Assembly (NCBI RefSeq): GCF_000377505.1
Contig: NZ_KB898187.1
Span: forward strand, 186,001-250,000
Reading direction: 5' to 3'
Source: Paenibacillus massiliensis 2301065 = DSM 16942
GTDB lineage: Bacteria; Bacillota; Bacilli; Paenibacillales; Paenibacillaceae
Length of the DNA stretch: 64,000 nucleotides
The position numbers and the translations under genes are program-made. The notes beneath the pieces are model-generated. The model was not told the DNA's origin and did no database searches. It worked only from the letters and a program-made list of their open reading frames with translations. Shown in pieces: positions 18,218-27,049 of the stretch; position 1 is the stretch's first letter, and each line of letters starts with the position of its first letter.

Positions 18218-18985
18218 ATGACTCAATCTCAAGCTAAGACAGCGATTATCACAGGTGCTGCTGGAGGAATCGGAAAAGAACTTGCACGTCGTTTCGCAGA
18301 ACGCAAGTTGAATCTTGTGCTGGTCGATCTAAAAGAGGAGCAAATTCAGTCCGTTATTCAAGAGCTGGGGCTTAATGAAACCAACTCACTTGCCGTAGCA
18401 GCTGATGTGTCCAAAGAAGAGGATGTACAAAACTACGTTAATAAAGCAGTTGAGAAATTCGGTACAATCGATTATTTTGCCAACAATGCAGGGATTGAAG
18501 GTCCAATGGGGCCAATCGAAGAACAAAGTGTAAAGGGCCTGGATCTGGTATACAACGTGAACGTTCGTGGCGTCTTCCTTGGGCTGCACTATGTAATTCC
18601 TGTAATGAAGAAGCAGAAGTCTGGAGCCATTCTGAATACCTCTTCGCTTGCAGGACTTATGGGAGCACCAGGGATGTCTCCCTACATTATGTCCAAGCAT
18701 GCGGTGATCGGTCTTACTAGAGTAGCTGCCAATGAACTGGCTTCCTTCGGAATTCGTGTAAATGCTGTTCTGCCAGGTACCATTGCGACACGTATGATGG
18801 AACAGATTGAAGCCAATTCGGGTAATGCAGAAGAATTCAAGGCGGCAAATGAAGCAGCGACTCCGCTTGGCCGATATGGTAAGCCAGAAGAGGTAGCAGC
18901 GGTTATGAACTTCTTGCTTTCTGATGAAGCCTCTTTTGTAACGGCATCACTCTATACCGTTGATGGTGGTATGGTGGCTCAATAA
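18218..18985 (+). CDS. Short-chain dehydrogenase/reductase
   Basis: A 255-residue classical SDR. The cofactor motif TGAAGGIGKE is at about residues 12-21, NNAG near 89, and the catalytic Y-x3-K in YIMSK near 155-159 with Ser in NTSSL upstream. The acidic residue after beta-2 (VLVDLK) favours NAD(H). It is a soluble oxidoreductase whose substrate cannot be told. RBS AAAGGGAG. It is probably controlled by the divergent TetR gene. A terminator follows at 19055. Confidence 0.88.
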   Translation: MTQSQAKTAIITGAAGGIGKELARRFAERKLNLVLVDLKEEQIQSVIQELGLNETNSLAVAADVSKEEDVQNYVNKAVEKFGTIDYFANNAGIEGPMGPIEEQSVKGLDLVYNVNVRGVFLGLHYVIPVMKKQKSGAILNTSSLAGLMGAPGMSPYIMSKHAVIGLTRVAANELASFGIRVNAVLPGTIATRMMEQIEANSGNAEEFKAANEAATPLGRYGKPEEVAAVMNFLLSDEASFVTASLYTVDGGMVAQ

Positions 18986-18998
18986 ACATATTCAATAC

Positions 18999-19030
18999 GA
19001 TTGTAAATTAAGATTGTAAATTAAGATTGC
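18999..19030. repeat. 13-bp tandem repeat after the SDR stop
   Basis: GATTGTAAATTAA occurs twice head to tail, followed by a partial third unit (GATTGCAAGG). It begins 14 bp after the SDR stop and before its terminator. Confidence 0.8.
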
Positions 19031-19054
19031 AAGGATAAGATGTTCAAGCAGGAA

Positions 19055-19093
19055 AAGAGAGGTTCGAGCCTTCGGGTTCGAACCTCTTTTTTT
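19055..19093 (+). terminator. Rho-independent terminator of the SDR gene
   Basis: Stem AGAGGTTCGAGCC/GGTTCGAACCTCT with a TTCG loop and a seven-T tail. Very strong. Confidence 0.93.
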
Positions 19094-19131
19094 CTATATT
19101 CACGCAGTAACACACATCTAGCATAACGATT

Positions 19132-19167
19132 AAAAACTGCGTATAATATAAATTATACGCAGTTTTT
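19132..19167. terminator. Second perfect hairpin, bidirectional terminator-like
   Basis: A perfect 16-bp stem (AAAAACTGCGTATAAT and its complement) with loop ATAA. It is A-flanked on the left and T-flanked on the right, so it could stop transcription on either strand. It is separate from the SDR terminator about 40 bp upstream. The rest of 18986-19393 shows no gene. Confidence 0.7.
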
Positions 19168-19393
19168 GTTTAAAACCATTTTCATTGTATAGAATGGACA
19201 ATTATCCATCTTGATTTGTGGCTAATTCCAGCAAATTTATGGGACTATATTCCTGATTTTCCGAAGACGGACAGGACTCTGGACAAGTGATTGCGAAATG
19301 CTATGGAAGGAACTCCGAAATGTTACAACTGAACCTATGAGCTGAATAAAGTAGTAGAAAAAGATAGAGGCATGTCTTGAAGGAGGAATACAT

Positions 19394-20479
19394 ATGATGC
19401 ACCATAAGACACTTAATATTCTGGATGGACAGGGAGAGATTTCGACACTTGCTTTTGCAGACTCAGCACCTCTGTCTTCATCGGTCTTGATGATTCAAGA
19501 TGCTGCAGGTCATTCGATAGCTGGTAGCAGCGATAAAGGTGTTATACCCGTGGACCCACATCAGCACTTGCTGGAAAGTCGAAAGACGGTTGTAGTCATG
19601 GAATATAGCAGGGAGGCGGCAAGCCCCGACTGGGCTGAGATGGCTTATGGCTGCGAGATCGGTATTCATCAATATCAGCTTGAGCTTCCACCGGACTGTC
19701 ATTTTATTCTGGGTGAGGTTGACGGATTGGAAGAAGAGCTGGCTATTCGTTGGGAAGGGATGCCAGCGGGACAACATCAGATTCGAATTGGGCACTACAT
19801 GAAAACGCCACGCATTGCCGAAGGAGAGCTGACATCGGAGCAGTCAGAACTGGTCAAATATGCTCAGGTAATTACGATATACATACATGTATCTCCTTTC
19901 GATGCAGAGCAGGATGCCGGATTGTACTCGAAGAGCCAGCATATATTCGATTCGTATGGCAGCAGTGGGTTTATTCTCGCTGATCTGCCGCGCATGCGTG
20001 AGCGTGTTCGTCAGGAGTTGGGTGAGGGCAAGCTGGACCTGCTGAATGCTTTCGGTGAAGGCGATTTGGCCGATCGTCTGATGGAAGAAGGCGTGATGTC
20101 GATTGTATGGGGCCTGACTCCATGGTGTTATTCGATATTCGGGATGTCTGACAAGAACTTAACAGCACGCCTTCCACTTGAAGGCTTGCCTGTACAGACA
20201 GGGATCTATCGCATCGCTGCTGACCTCAAACATTTGAGTGTTATCCCTGTAAATGCCCTGCGTAACTGGGAAGAATGTGCGGAGCTCACTTGGCCTGAAT
20301 TATTAATAGAGGGAGCGGGCAGCACGCTACGGCTGGAGCTGTATCTGACACAATGTCAGTCTATGAACGGGCTTCATGAGAGCCCACTCCCTTATTTTCT
20401 AGCACGGCGCTCAGAGCAACAGACCAATACGATCGTTCCTTTGGTTCAGGTTGATATTCTGGAAGAGGCAGAAGTATAG
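19394..20479 (+). CDS. Protein of unknown function (361 aa)
   Basis: Not recognised. A soluble, acidic, 361-residue protein with no signal peptide or membrane helix. It starts MMHHKTLNILDGQGE and has a repeated beta-rich character in residues 1-150. A second part (about 180-361) contains WGLTPWCYSIFGMSD near 236. RBS AAGGAGGA lies 8 bp before the ATG. It lies 96 bp before a tyrosine recombinase on the same strand, and no terminator is seen between them, so the two may be cotranscribed. Confidence 0.75.
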   Translation: MMHHKTLNILDGQGEISTLAFADSAPLSSSVLMIQDAAGHSIAGSSDKGVIPVDPHQHLLESRKTVVVMEYSREAASPDWAEMAYGCEIGIHQYQLELPPDCHFILGEVDGLEEELAIRWEGMPAGQHQIRIGHYMKTPRIAEGELTSEQSELVKYAQVITIYIHVSPFDAEQDAGLYSKSQHIFDSYGSSGFILADLPRMRERVRQELGEGKLDLLNAFGEGDLADRLMEEGVMSIVWGLTPWCYSIFGMSDKNLTARLPLEGLPVQTGIYRIAADLKHLSVIPVNALRNWEECAELTWPELLIEGAGSTLRLELYLTQCQSMNGLHESPLPYFLARRSEQQTNTIVPLVQVDILEEAEV

Positions 20480-20575
20480 CGGTCACTTAAGCTCACATCA
20501 ATAGCTACTAAGCTGAGATTCAATGGAAAGCTATACTTGCGTATTTTGAATGGGAAGCAGCAGGTGATTCTTGGG

Positions 20576-21559
20576 ATGATGACAATCGAAGTAACAGAGC
20601 AATATGCTGATGAGCTGGAGGCTTTTCGGATCTGGCTAAGAGATGCTGGCTACACCTCCTACACGGTCCGATCCTATACTGGTGATGTGCTTGAATTCCT
20701 GAATTCCCTGGAGGGAAAGTCTTTGGCGGAAGCCAAAAAACTGCATGTGCTCTCGTATTTGAGCCGGGCGCGTGAGCGAGGCATCAGTGATGCGACACGG
20801 AATCGTAAGCACGCCGCTGTGCAATGCTTCTATAAGGCACTCATTGAGCTGGAATTACTGACAACCAATGCAGCTACAGGCATCAAGAAGGCAAAGACCG
20901 TCAAGCATCAAGCGCCCGTGTATCTGGATGAGCAGGAGCTGGAACGCTTTTTGGGCTCGGTGAGTGGGAAATATCGCATGCGCAATCTGGCTATTTTTCT
21001 GCTGATGGGGTACATGGGGCTGCGGGTCGGTGAGGTGCATGCCCTGAACCGTAAGGATTACAACGCTGATCGGCTTACATTACAGGTATTCGGAAAAGGG
21101 CGCAAATGGCGCACGTTGCCTGTACCCAAGGTAGTGGGAGACATTTTGCAAGCGGCTATGGATGACAGACTTACGCCCTGGATTGCGAAGGAGGACGCCA
21201 TGTTCGTCTCACAAAAGGGACGCAGGCTATCTATTCGTGGCATTCAGCTGATTGCAACAGAGAGCTTCGAACGTTTTCAGGCACATCTGCCAGAAAGTCA
21301 GCGGCTATCCTATTCTAGCCATAAGCTTCGGCATTCGTTCGCGACGATGCTGCTGCGCAAGGGAGCTGATCTAAGGACAGTGCAGGAATTGCTTGGACAT
21401 GCCTCGATTCAGACAACTACAGTCTATACGCACGTTACGAATCGCGAGAAAGAGCATGCCATGAATCAATTAATGATTCCGGAGGTATCATTTTATGAAA
21501 CTAATTCATCCTCTAGAGGCGGCAGAAAGTCTGATGCAGGATTTGGAGATTCCCTCTGA
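20576..21559 (+). CDS. Tyrosine recombinase (XerC/XerD-like integrase)
   Basis: A 327-residue site-specific recombinase. The N-terminal SAM-like core-binding domain covers about residues 10-95 and the catalytic domain 115-300. The full active set is visible: R150 (GLRVGEV), Lys in KGRKWR near 175, H249 and R252 in HKLRH, H275 in LGHAS and nucleophile Y284 in VYTHV. The start is uncertain: ATG 20576 follows AGCAGGTG, while a TTG at 20537 would add 13 residues. It overlaps the next gene by 65 bp in another frame. No phage or transposon genes surround it, so it may be a Xer paralogue, an orphan integrase or a phase-switch enzyme. Confidence 0.88.
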   Translation: MMTIEVTEQYADELEAFRIWLRDAGYTSYTVRSYTGDVLEFLNSLEGKSLAEAKKLHVLSYLSRARERGISDATRNRKHAAVQCFYKALIELELLTTNAATGIKKAKTVKHQAPVYLDEQELERFLGSVSGKYRMRNLAIFLLMGYMGLRVGEVHALNRKDYNADRLTLQVFGKGRKWRTLPVPKVVGDILQAAMDDRLTPWIAKEDAMFVSQKGRRLSIRGIQLIATESFERFQAHLPESQRLSYSSHKLRHSFATMLLRKGADLRTVQELLGHASIQTTTVYTHVTNREKEHAMNQLMIPEVSFYETNSSSRGGRKSDAGFGDSL

Positions 21560-23018
21560 GTATACCTTAATGAGTGCGGAGATAATACGCAATTCCCAGC
21601 CTGATGAGCTTCCGTTGTATAAGCTTGAGCTGCAATGGACATTCCCGGAGATTTATGATGCGATTACGAAATATGACAGAAATACGGAAGAAAGAATGAA
21701 GGCGGCGAAGACAAACGATAATGTCGATCAAGGAGAGCACGTAACGGGCGAATTTGAGACTGAACTGGTAAGCAATAGAGCGATTTATGCAGAGATGGAT
21801 GCGGTCACAGGCAGGCTGATCTCATTGATCCGCCATGATCTGAAGCCTGTCTTGAATAAGCATGCCTTACCGAAGTCAGCGGATACGGACATGGACGAGG
21901 CCACATTCAACAGACTGCTACATCAGCAGCTGGATTGGATGGAACGGATGAAGCTGAATATTCGGACTGATGAGATGCTGCTTCAGAAGGCAGTTATCAA
22001 GAATGATGGCGGCTATCGCTTTTGCTTTGGTAGACAGCATCAGGGAGTTCGTGTCAGTAGCTACCAGACGATAGATATGGAATGCAATGCTAAGGATGAA
22101 GTCATACAATGGTTATGTAAATGGGATGACTGCGAGTTCGAAGTGGCTGAGCAGACACAATCCGTTGATGCTGTCTTGTCTAGTGCAGGTGCCGATGCCC
22201 TCTCGCTCGGTTACATCCTTCTGGTATCCAAGCAATACCCTTATTATGTATGTCTTGGAGAAGGATATCATGCAGTTAGCGGTGAGCTGATCTTTCGAGA
22301 GAAGGCTCAGCAGAGGGAGATGATCCAGCTGAATCGTAACGCAAGTGCGGAAGAAAATAAGGCTTATTTTCACCTAGAGCTAGACTCAGAGCAGGAGCAA
22401 AGGCCGGTCTTTGCTGAGGAGCACTACGAGGCTTTGAAGCTGGCAGCAGGAGTTACAGAGGTTGACCCATATGCTCCTCATCCATTTGCACCTTTTATCT
22501 CCGACGATGAGGTTGTTCAAGCTAAAGCTGCTGCTGTCTCTTATCTGGAACAGCAATATGCCAGTGAGCCTTATGAATTTGCTTTTCTGGAGAATACGGA
22601 GCAGAAAGCCGTCGAAGCCATGCAGGGTCATCAGCTACAGGTCGATGTACATCGAGTGCTGCATGGAATTGTATTAGGGGGCGGACGAATTCGTATGGTT
22701 ATCGACCGGAGCAGTGGCAGGGTAACTCACGCCATAGATGCGTTGGAGCTGCAACAGCTATTGGATATGGACGCAATGTCAAAAGAGGTCACTTTAGCTG
22801 GAGTAAGCGGCGGCCGTGAGAAGCAAGGTACGTTTCTTATAGCTGAGCGATCACTAGAAGAGGCTTGGCGAGTGATGAAGCCACATATTGATGTAAGGCT
22901 ATCATATCGAATCCAATATAACGGTCCGCTGGCTGCACCAAGAGCAATTCCGATCTACACGTTAGCCTGTGATCAATTGTTCAATGCCGTGACAGGCGAG
23001 ATCGTCAGCTTACACTGA
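21495..23018 (+). CDS. YcdB/PepSY-like domain protein of unknown function
   Basis: A 507-residue cytosolic-looking protein with no signal peptide. Short PepSY/YcdB-like motifs recur, each a strand ending in a D-x-x-T/S-G-x-I/V turn: [10 protein letters not shown] near 98-107, [10 protein letters not shown] near 400 and [10 protein letters not shown] at the C-terminus. The rest is Glu/Gln-rich helix. The ATG at 21495 has a strong GGAGGT site inside the recombinase gene, giving a 65-bp overlap and probable coupling. Known YcdB-type proteins are usually exported, so a cytoplasmic version is unusual. The function is unknown. Confidence 0.65.
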   Translation: MKLIHPLEAAESLMQDLEIPSEYTLMSAEIIRNSQPDELPLYKLELQWTFPEIYDAITKYDRNTEERMKAAKTNDNVDQGEHVTGEFETELVSNRAIYAEMDAVTGRLISLIRHDLKPVLNKHALPKSADTDMDEATFNRLLHQQLDWMERMKLNIRTDEMLLQKAVIKNDGGYRFCFGRQHQGVRVSSYQTIDMECNAKDEVIQWLCKWDDCEFEVAEQTQSVDAVLSSAGADALSLGYILLVSKQYPYYVCLGEGYHAVSGELIFREKAQQREMIQLNRNASAEENKAYFHLELDSEQEQRPVFAEEHYEALKLAAGVTEVDPYAPHPFAPFISDDEVVQAKAAAVSYLEQQYASEPYEFAFLENTEQKAVEAMQGHQLQVDVHRVLHGIVLGGGRIRMVIDRSSGRVTHAIDALELQQLLDMDAMSKEVTLAGVSGGREKQGTFLIAERSLEEAWRVMKPHIDVRLSYRIQYNGPLAAPRAIPIYTLACDQLFNAVTGEIVSLH

Positions 23019-23118
23019 GTTCCCCTATATTGCACTATTGAGCTGGTTTAATATGGCTCTACAGATGTGGCTCTAACTGCATTTCTCTCATTGAAATCGC
23101 TCACAGGAGGTATTTACA

Positions 23119-24012
23119 TTGTTAAAAACCAAGCTGGAACAGATTCATTTCCGTGATCCGTACATTTTGACGTCACCTCAGCGTGGTAAGTATTACTTAT
23201 ATGGCTCAATTGGTCAGAATGTGTGGGAAGGTCCTGCCATTGGCTTTGATGTCTATGAAAGTGAAGATTTGCTTCACTGGCAGGGACCGAGGGAATGCTT
23301 TCGCCCAGCAGCAGATTTCTGGTCGGATCGTCATTATTGGGCGCCGGAGGTTCATGAATGGGCGGGACGTTACTTCATGTTCGCCAGCTTCAAGGCTGAA
23401 GGTGTATCGAGAGTCACTGGCGTGCTGGTAGCAGAACAGCCTGAAGGCCCGTTTGTTCCGTGGTGTCGTTCGCTGACTCCGCCAGACTGGGAATGTCTCG
23501 ACGGCACATTATATGTGGACGAGCAGGGAGAGCCATGGATGATTTTTTGTAGAGAATGGGTGCAGGTGGAGGATGGAGAAATGTACGCCGTACGCCTCAA
23601 TACGGAGCTGAACGGTACGATTGGTGACCCTGTCTTCCTGTTCTCGGCATCTGAAGCAGTATGGTCCGTCGGCACTGGAGAGCAGCGTAATCGTTATGTT
23701 ACGGATGGCCCTTTCCTCTATCGCATGGAGAACGGGGAACTGGTCATGTTATGGTCGACGATGGGGCAGGAAGGGTATACGATGGGTCTTGCGCGCTCGC
23801 AATCAGGAAGGCCGACAGGACCGTGGACGCAGGATGATATTCCACTATTTGCCAAGGACGGGGGACATGGCATGCTATTTCGTACGCTATCAGGTGAGCT
23901 AGCGCTTACGATTCACTCGCCGAATATTCACCCGGATGAGCGGCCCGTGATCTTCTATATCCAGGAACAAGCTGGACAACTGCGGCTAATGGACAATTTA
24001 CCAAATAAATAA
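23119..24012 (+). CDS. Glycoside hydrolase family 43-like protein
   Basis: A 297-residue five-bladed beta-propeller enzyme. The family start FRDPYIL (catalytic base Asp near residue 12), WAPEVHEW near 75, an LDGTLYVD segment near 130 and the late GHGMLFRT near 253 are typical of GH43 arabinosidases/xylosidases. It lacks a signal peptide, so it should act on short imported oligosaccharides in the cytoplasm. It uses a TTG start at 23119, 8 bp after AGGAGG. No sugar transporter is adjacent. Exact specificity is open. Confidence 0.82.
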   Translation: MLKTKLEQIHFRDPYILTSPQRGKYYLYGSIGQNVWEGPAIGFDVYESEDLLHWQGPRECFRPAADFWSDRHYWAPEVHEWAGRYFMFASFKAEGVSRVTGVLVAEQPEGPFVPWCRSLTPPDWECLDGTLYVDEQGEPWMIFCREWVQVEDGEMYAVRLNTELNGTIGDPVFLFSASEAVWSVGTGEQRNRYVTDGPFLYRMENGELVMLWSTMGQEGYTMGLARSQSGRPTGPWTQDDIPLFAKDGGHGMLFRTLSGELALTIHSPNIHPDERPVIFYIQEQAGQLRLMDNLPNK

Positions 24013-24030
24013 GTATGATTCTATATGAAT

Positions 24031-24060
24031 GACTATGAACGACTATGAACGATCATGAAC
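24031..24060. repeat. 10-bp tandem repeat after the GH43 stop
   Basis: Three units: GACTATGAAC, GACTATGAAC, GATCATGAAC. It starts 19 bp after the stop codon and before the terminator. Confidence 0.85.
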
Positions 24061-24109
24061 TAGCTCAAGCATGGACGTAGCTTAAATCACAGCCGTTTGA
24101 GCGAAATAA

Positions 24110-24145
24110 AGCCACGAGCGCCAGCAGCGTAACCGTGGCTATTTT
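24110..24145 (+). terminator. Terminator of the GH43 gene
   Basis: AGCCACG/CGTGGCT stem with a 17-nt loop followed by ATTTTG. Moderate strength. Confidence 0.65.
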
Positions 24146-24208
24146 GTTGCAGGAATGATTCTAACATGAAGCTGACATAATGTTGAACAATCAGTGCTTA
24201 ACGATTTT

Positions 24209-24234
24209 TTTAACATAACAATTATTATGTAAAC
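24209..24234. repeat. Intergenic palindrome copy 3 (TTTAAC-N14-GTAAAC)
   Basis: TTTAAC, a 14-bp core ATAACAATTATTAT, GTAAAC. Same layout as copies at 11228, 12997 and 40033. It lies 146 bp before the DUF3900-like gene and downstream of the GH43 terminator. The rest of 24146-24379 shows no other clear element. Confidence 0.75.
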
Positions 24235-24379
24235 CAAATTCGATAAGAAAGCTATTTTCCAATTTAAGTAAAGTTCGAAAGCAGCAGTTCGATAAAGCTG
24301 TAGACAAATGTAGGCGGGTACCTCTTTTGCAATGAGAATGATATAATAACCCGTACAGATCGAGAAGGAGAGCGCATGA

Positions 24380-25456
24380 ATGAATTTTACAGTGGAATTT
24401 TTGTCTTTTTTTGTGATACAGATCGATGGTAAGGATGGTCAGGGTGGTAAGAATTATAAGCACTATGCCACGATGGACGATTACGATTATGAAGAGAGCG
24501 ATGTGAAGAAATTCCTGGATGGGGAATTCAGCCGGATCAGCAAGCGTAAGGTAGAGAAGCACCCAAGCACTGAGCAGGCACCTACCAAGATAGGACGCTT
24601 CATTGTCGAGCCGGAGCATGATCTCAGTAGCAATCCGAATTTCAATATGTTTGCCCGGTTGAGAGCTGCATCGGATAAGGAGAACTTCAAGAACGCCTGT
24701 GATGATCTGGTAAGGATGTATCTGGACACCAGCGCTGTCCGCGGTGGGGCACTGATTGTCGTCCAAGCCATCATGGGGACGCATTCGGATGATCGTTTTA
24801 TTTTTGTACTGAAATGTGATTTCGAGCCCAAGATTGCACGCATCTCAGAAAGCAAGCTCGTGTCCGAAGTAGAGATGGCGATATCTGCTCGTAATATGAA
24901 ATCTATCATGTATCCATATCTGATTGAAGAGGGGATGCTGGACGAGTGGGAGCTGAAGATTCATCAATCCTCTCATGCGCGGTATTTTGAGGATTTCTTG
25001 AAGTTCGTGACCTACGAGCAGTCCATGCCTGAGATCGTCAACGAGCATGTGCTGGGCTTCGTTCAGGACTATGTGGAGACACGCTGGCCTGATGCGGATA
25101 ACGAGGAACGTCAGCAAGAGGAGCGTGAGCTAGAACTGTGGGCAGGTAGCGAGAAGAGGGACCTGCAGGAGAAGTGGGAACCAGTTCAAGTCATGGAAGC
25201 TGCTGAGCGCATTGTGGAGCTGAAGCCAGAGATGGATATACGCTTCAAGCTGGATGATACCTCAATACGTGGCTTGCTCGCAGACTTTGGCGTGAAGCTT
25301 CATATTACCCGACTTCATGATCGCTATGCACTCATTCTGGAAGGCGATTCATTCATGTTCGATAAGTCCTACTCTCCTATAGAGCTGCTGCAGCCAGAGG
25401 ATTTTTCCACCGTGGCACAGCGCCTGCAGGCCAAGCGCAACGATGAAGAAGAATAG
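24380..25456 (+). CDS. DUF3900-like protein
   Basis: A 358-residue soluble protein that I match to the DUF3900 type found in Bacillus and Paenibacillus (NFTVEFLSFFVIQI start, RFIVEPEHDLSSNPN near 70, HARYFEDFLKFV near 200). The middle resembles nucleoid-associated NdpA-like folds only loosely. The C-terminal 100 residues are Glu-rich, then a small alpha/beta end. No enzyme motif is visible. RBS AAGGAGAG. It is monocistronic. The family name is from memory of the pattern; the function is unknown. Confidence 0.7.
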   Translation: MNFTVEFLSFFVIQIDGKDGQGGKNYKHYATMDDYDYEESDVKKFLDGEFSRISKRKVEKHPSTEQAPTKIGRFIVEPEHDLSSNPNFNMFARLRAASDKENFKNACDDLVRMYLDTSAVRGGALIVVQAIMGTHSDDRFIFVLKCDFEPKIARISESKLVSEVEMAISARNMKSIMYPYLIEEGMLDEWELKIHQSSHARYFEDFLKFVTYEQSMPEIVNEHVLGFVQDYVETRWPDADNEERQQEERELELWAGSEKRDLQEKWEPVQVMEAAERIVELKPEMDIRFKLDDTSIRGLLADFGVKLHITRLHDRYALILEGDSFMFDKSYSPIELLQPEDFSTVAQRLQAKRNDEEE

Positions 25457-25530
25457 CGGGAGACCGAGCTATAATTAACAGACTATTTAAGAAATGCATA
25501 CCTTATTATGCGAATAGTTGAGTTAGATAA

Positions 25531-25574
25531 GAGTAAGACCCGAGTAAGACCTGAACAAGACCTGAACAAGACCA
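25531..25574. repeat. 11-bp tandem repeat after the DUF3900-like gene
   Basis: Four units of 11 bp: GAGTAAGACCC, GAGTAAGACCT, GAACAAGACCT, GAACAAGACCA. Pairs differ by two substitutions, suggesting stepwise duplication. It begins 75 bp after the stop. Confidence 0.88.
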
Positions 25575-25722
25575 AATATAACCGCCCTTATAAGCGCTGG
25601 CCCGGTAGGTACATGGCAGCAGCTTGCAAGGACGGTTAGGTCAGGTTAGGCATGTGTTTTTGTTAAAATATTGTGTATACGCTTTCGCGTGAGTAAGCTT
25701 GATAACTATAGATCAAGCTGAA

Positions 25723-26652
25723 TTAAAGGTCCAGCTTGGAGATCTGATCCTTCAGCTTATTGGCTGAGCGCTGGAATGCATCCTTTTCAACGTCATTCAG
25801 TGGCAGATCCAGAATCTCACGCACACCATTATGATCTACGACACAAGGTACGCCCAGATACACATCGGATACGCCGTTATAGTCAGTCAGCAGGGTAGAC
25901 ACATTCAGCACAGATGCTTCATCACCCAGAATCGCTGCGGTAATCCGGTCCAGAGCAAGAGCTATGGCATAGGAAGTAGCTCCCTTGGCATCAATGATCT
26001 CATAGGCTGCATTTTTGGTATTTTCAAAAATCTGCTCTTGATCCGCTTCAGGGATGTCAAGTGGAGTACCTGCGACATTCGCGAGGCTCCATACAGGCAG
26101 CTCCGAATCTCCATGCTCACCAATGATGTGAGCGTGAATGCTACGCGGGTCGATTCCTTTATTGAGTCCAATAAGATAACGGAAGCGAGCGCTGTCAAGC
26201 AAGGTTCCTGAGCCGATGACCCGCTCCTTGGGCCAACCGCTTAATTTCCAGGATACATAGGAGAGGATATCCACAGGATTCGTTGCGATCAGCAGTATAC
26301 CGTGGTCGTTCACCTTTGTAATGTTATCAATGATTTCTCCAAAAATGGATGCGTTCCGCTTAAGCAGATCAATGCGTGTCTCACCAGGCTTCTGGGAAGC
26401 TCCGGCCGCGACAATGATAATATCTGCATCCCGGCAATCCTCGTAGGTTCCGGCCCATACCTTAACCCCACCGAGGAATGGCAGGCCATGATTCATATCC
26501 AGCATTTCACCACGGGCTTTTTTTGCATTGACATCAATGAACACCAATTCGGACATTCGCTGCCGCAAGAGCAGGGTGTAACCAGTGGTTGTACCCACAG
26601 CTCCCATGCCGACAATGGCGACTCTACTGCGTTTAAAGGGCTTCTGATTCAT
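25723..26652 (-). CDS. ldh: L-lactate dehydrogenase
   Basis: A 309-residue NAD-dependent enzyme reducing pyruvate to L-lactate. The nucleotide loop GMGAVG is at about residues 15-20. Pyruvate specificity is shown by Q87 in GASQKPGETR, where malate dehydrogenases have Arg. R93, D153/R156 (LLDSAR) and the catalytic H180 in IGEHGDSE are all present. The ATG at 26652 lies 9 bp after AAGGAGA. It is monocistronic and divergent from a lipoprotein gene. A hairpin at 25696-25719 lies just beyond the stop but has no T-tail. Redox control by Rex would be usual, but no full Rex site was seen. Confidence 0.92.
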   Translation of the reverse strand: MNQKPFKRSRVAIVGMGAVGTTTGYTLLLRQRMSELVFIDVNAKKARGEMLDMNHGLPFLGGVKVWAGTYEDCRDADIIIVAAGASQKPGETRIDLLKRNASIFGEIIDNITKVNDHGILLIATNPVDILSYVSWKLSGWPKERVIGSGTLLDSARFRYLIGLNKGIDPRSIHAHIIGEHGDSELPVWSLANVAGTPLDIPEADQEQIFENTKNAAYEIIDAKGATSYAIALALDRITAAILGDEASVLNVSTLLTDYNGVSDVYLGVPCVVDHNGVREILDLPLNDVEKDAFQRSANKLKDQISKLDL

Positions 26653-27049
26653 CAATGATCATCTCCTTCCTGAGATAAATGATGGACATGCTTATACCCA
26701 TCATTAACCATAATCGCTTAAGATCATATAAAATTCAAGACATTTCTCCAAGTGTGTCACAAAAGCAGAGGCAACTTGCACAAAAGTGTGCGTCTATCAG
26801 CTTTATGCTATAATAGGCACTTGAGATGGTGGCTTTGGTAGATTCATTCAAATTTACTTACATTTGATCCAGTCAAGGTACTAGTATCGTAGAAGTTACA
26901 TGATTTTATTCAGAGATACATATTGATGCATTCAGAAAGTATGCGCTGTACGTTGATTTCTATAGAAGACAGACAGATATGGAGTCCTATCCTATTTAGA
27001 AGTCATATCTGTTAAACAGCTTGTCTCGGCAAAAGGAGGACACCTTACG
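26653..27049. promoter_or_regulatory. Divergent ldh / BNR-lipoprotein promoter region
   Basis: About 400 bp without a gene. A TATAAT (26809-26814) faces the lipoprotein gene but has no good -35 at 17 bp. A small GCAC/GTGC hairpin lies near 26778-26791. A single TCACAA half-site near 26755 resembles half of a Rex box only. Confidence 0.4.

Noticed and set aside
20576..21559. Integrase as a sign of prophage or integrative element
   Set aside because: No phage structural, replication, excisionase or conjugation genes and no tRNA/att repeats were seen nearby. The recombinase stands among ordinary genes.
24031..24060. CRISPR array
   Set aside because: Repeat units are 9-14 bp in direct tandem without spacers, and there are no cas genes.
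25696..25719. ldh terminator
   Set aside because: The AGCTTGAT/ATCAAGCT hairpin lies in the right place, but no T-run follows in the ldh direction, so I do not call it a terminator.
26740..26790. Rex-binding site upstream of ldh
   Set aside because: Only a single TCACAA half-site is visible; the opposing TTGTGA half at the right distance is missing.
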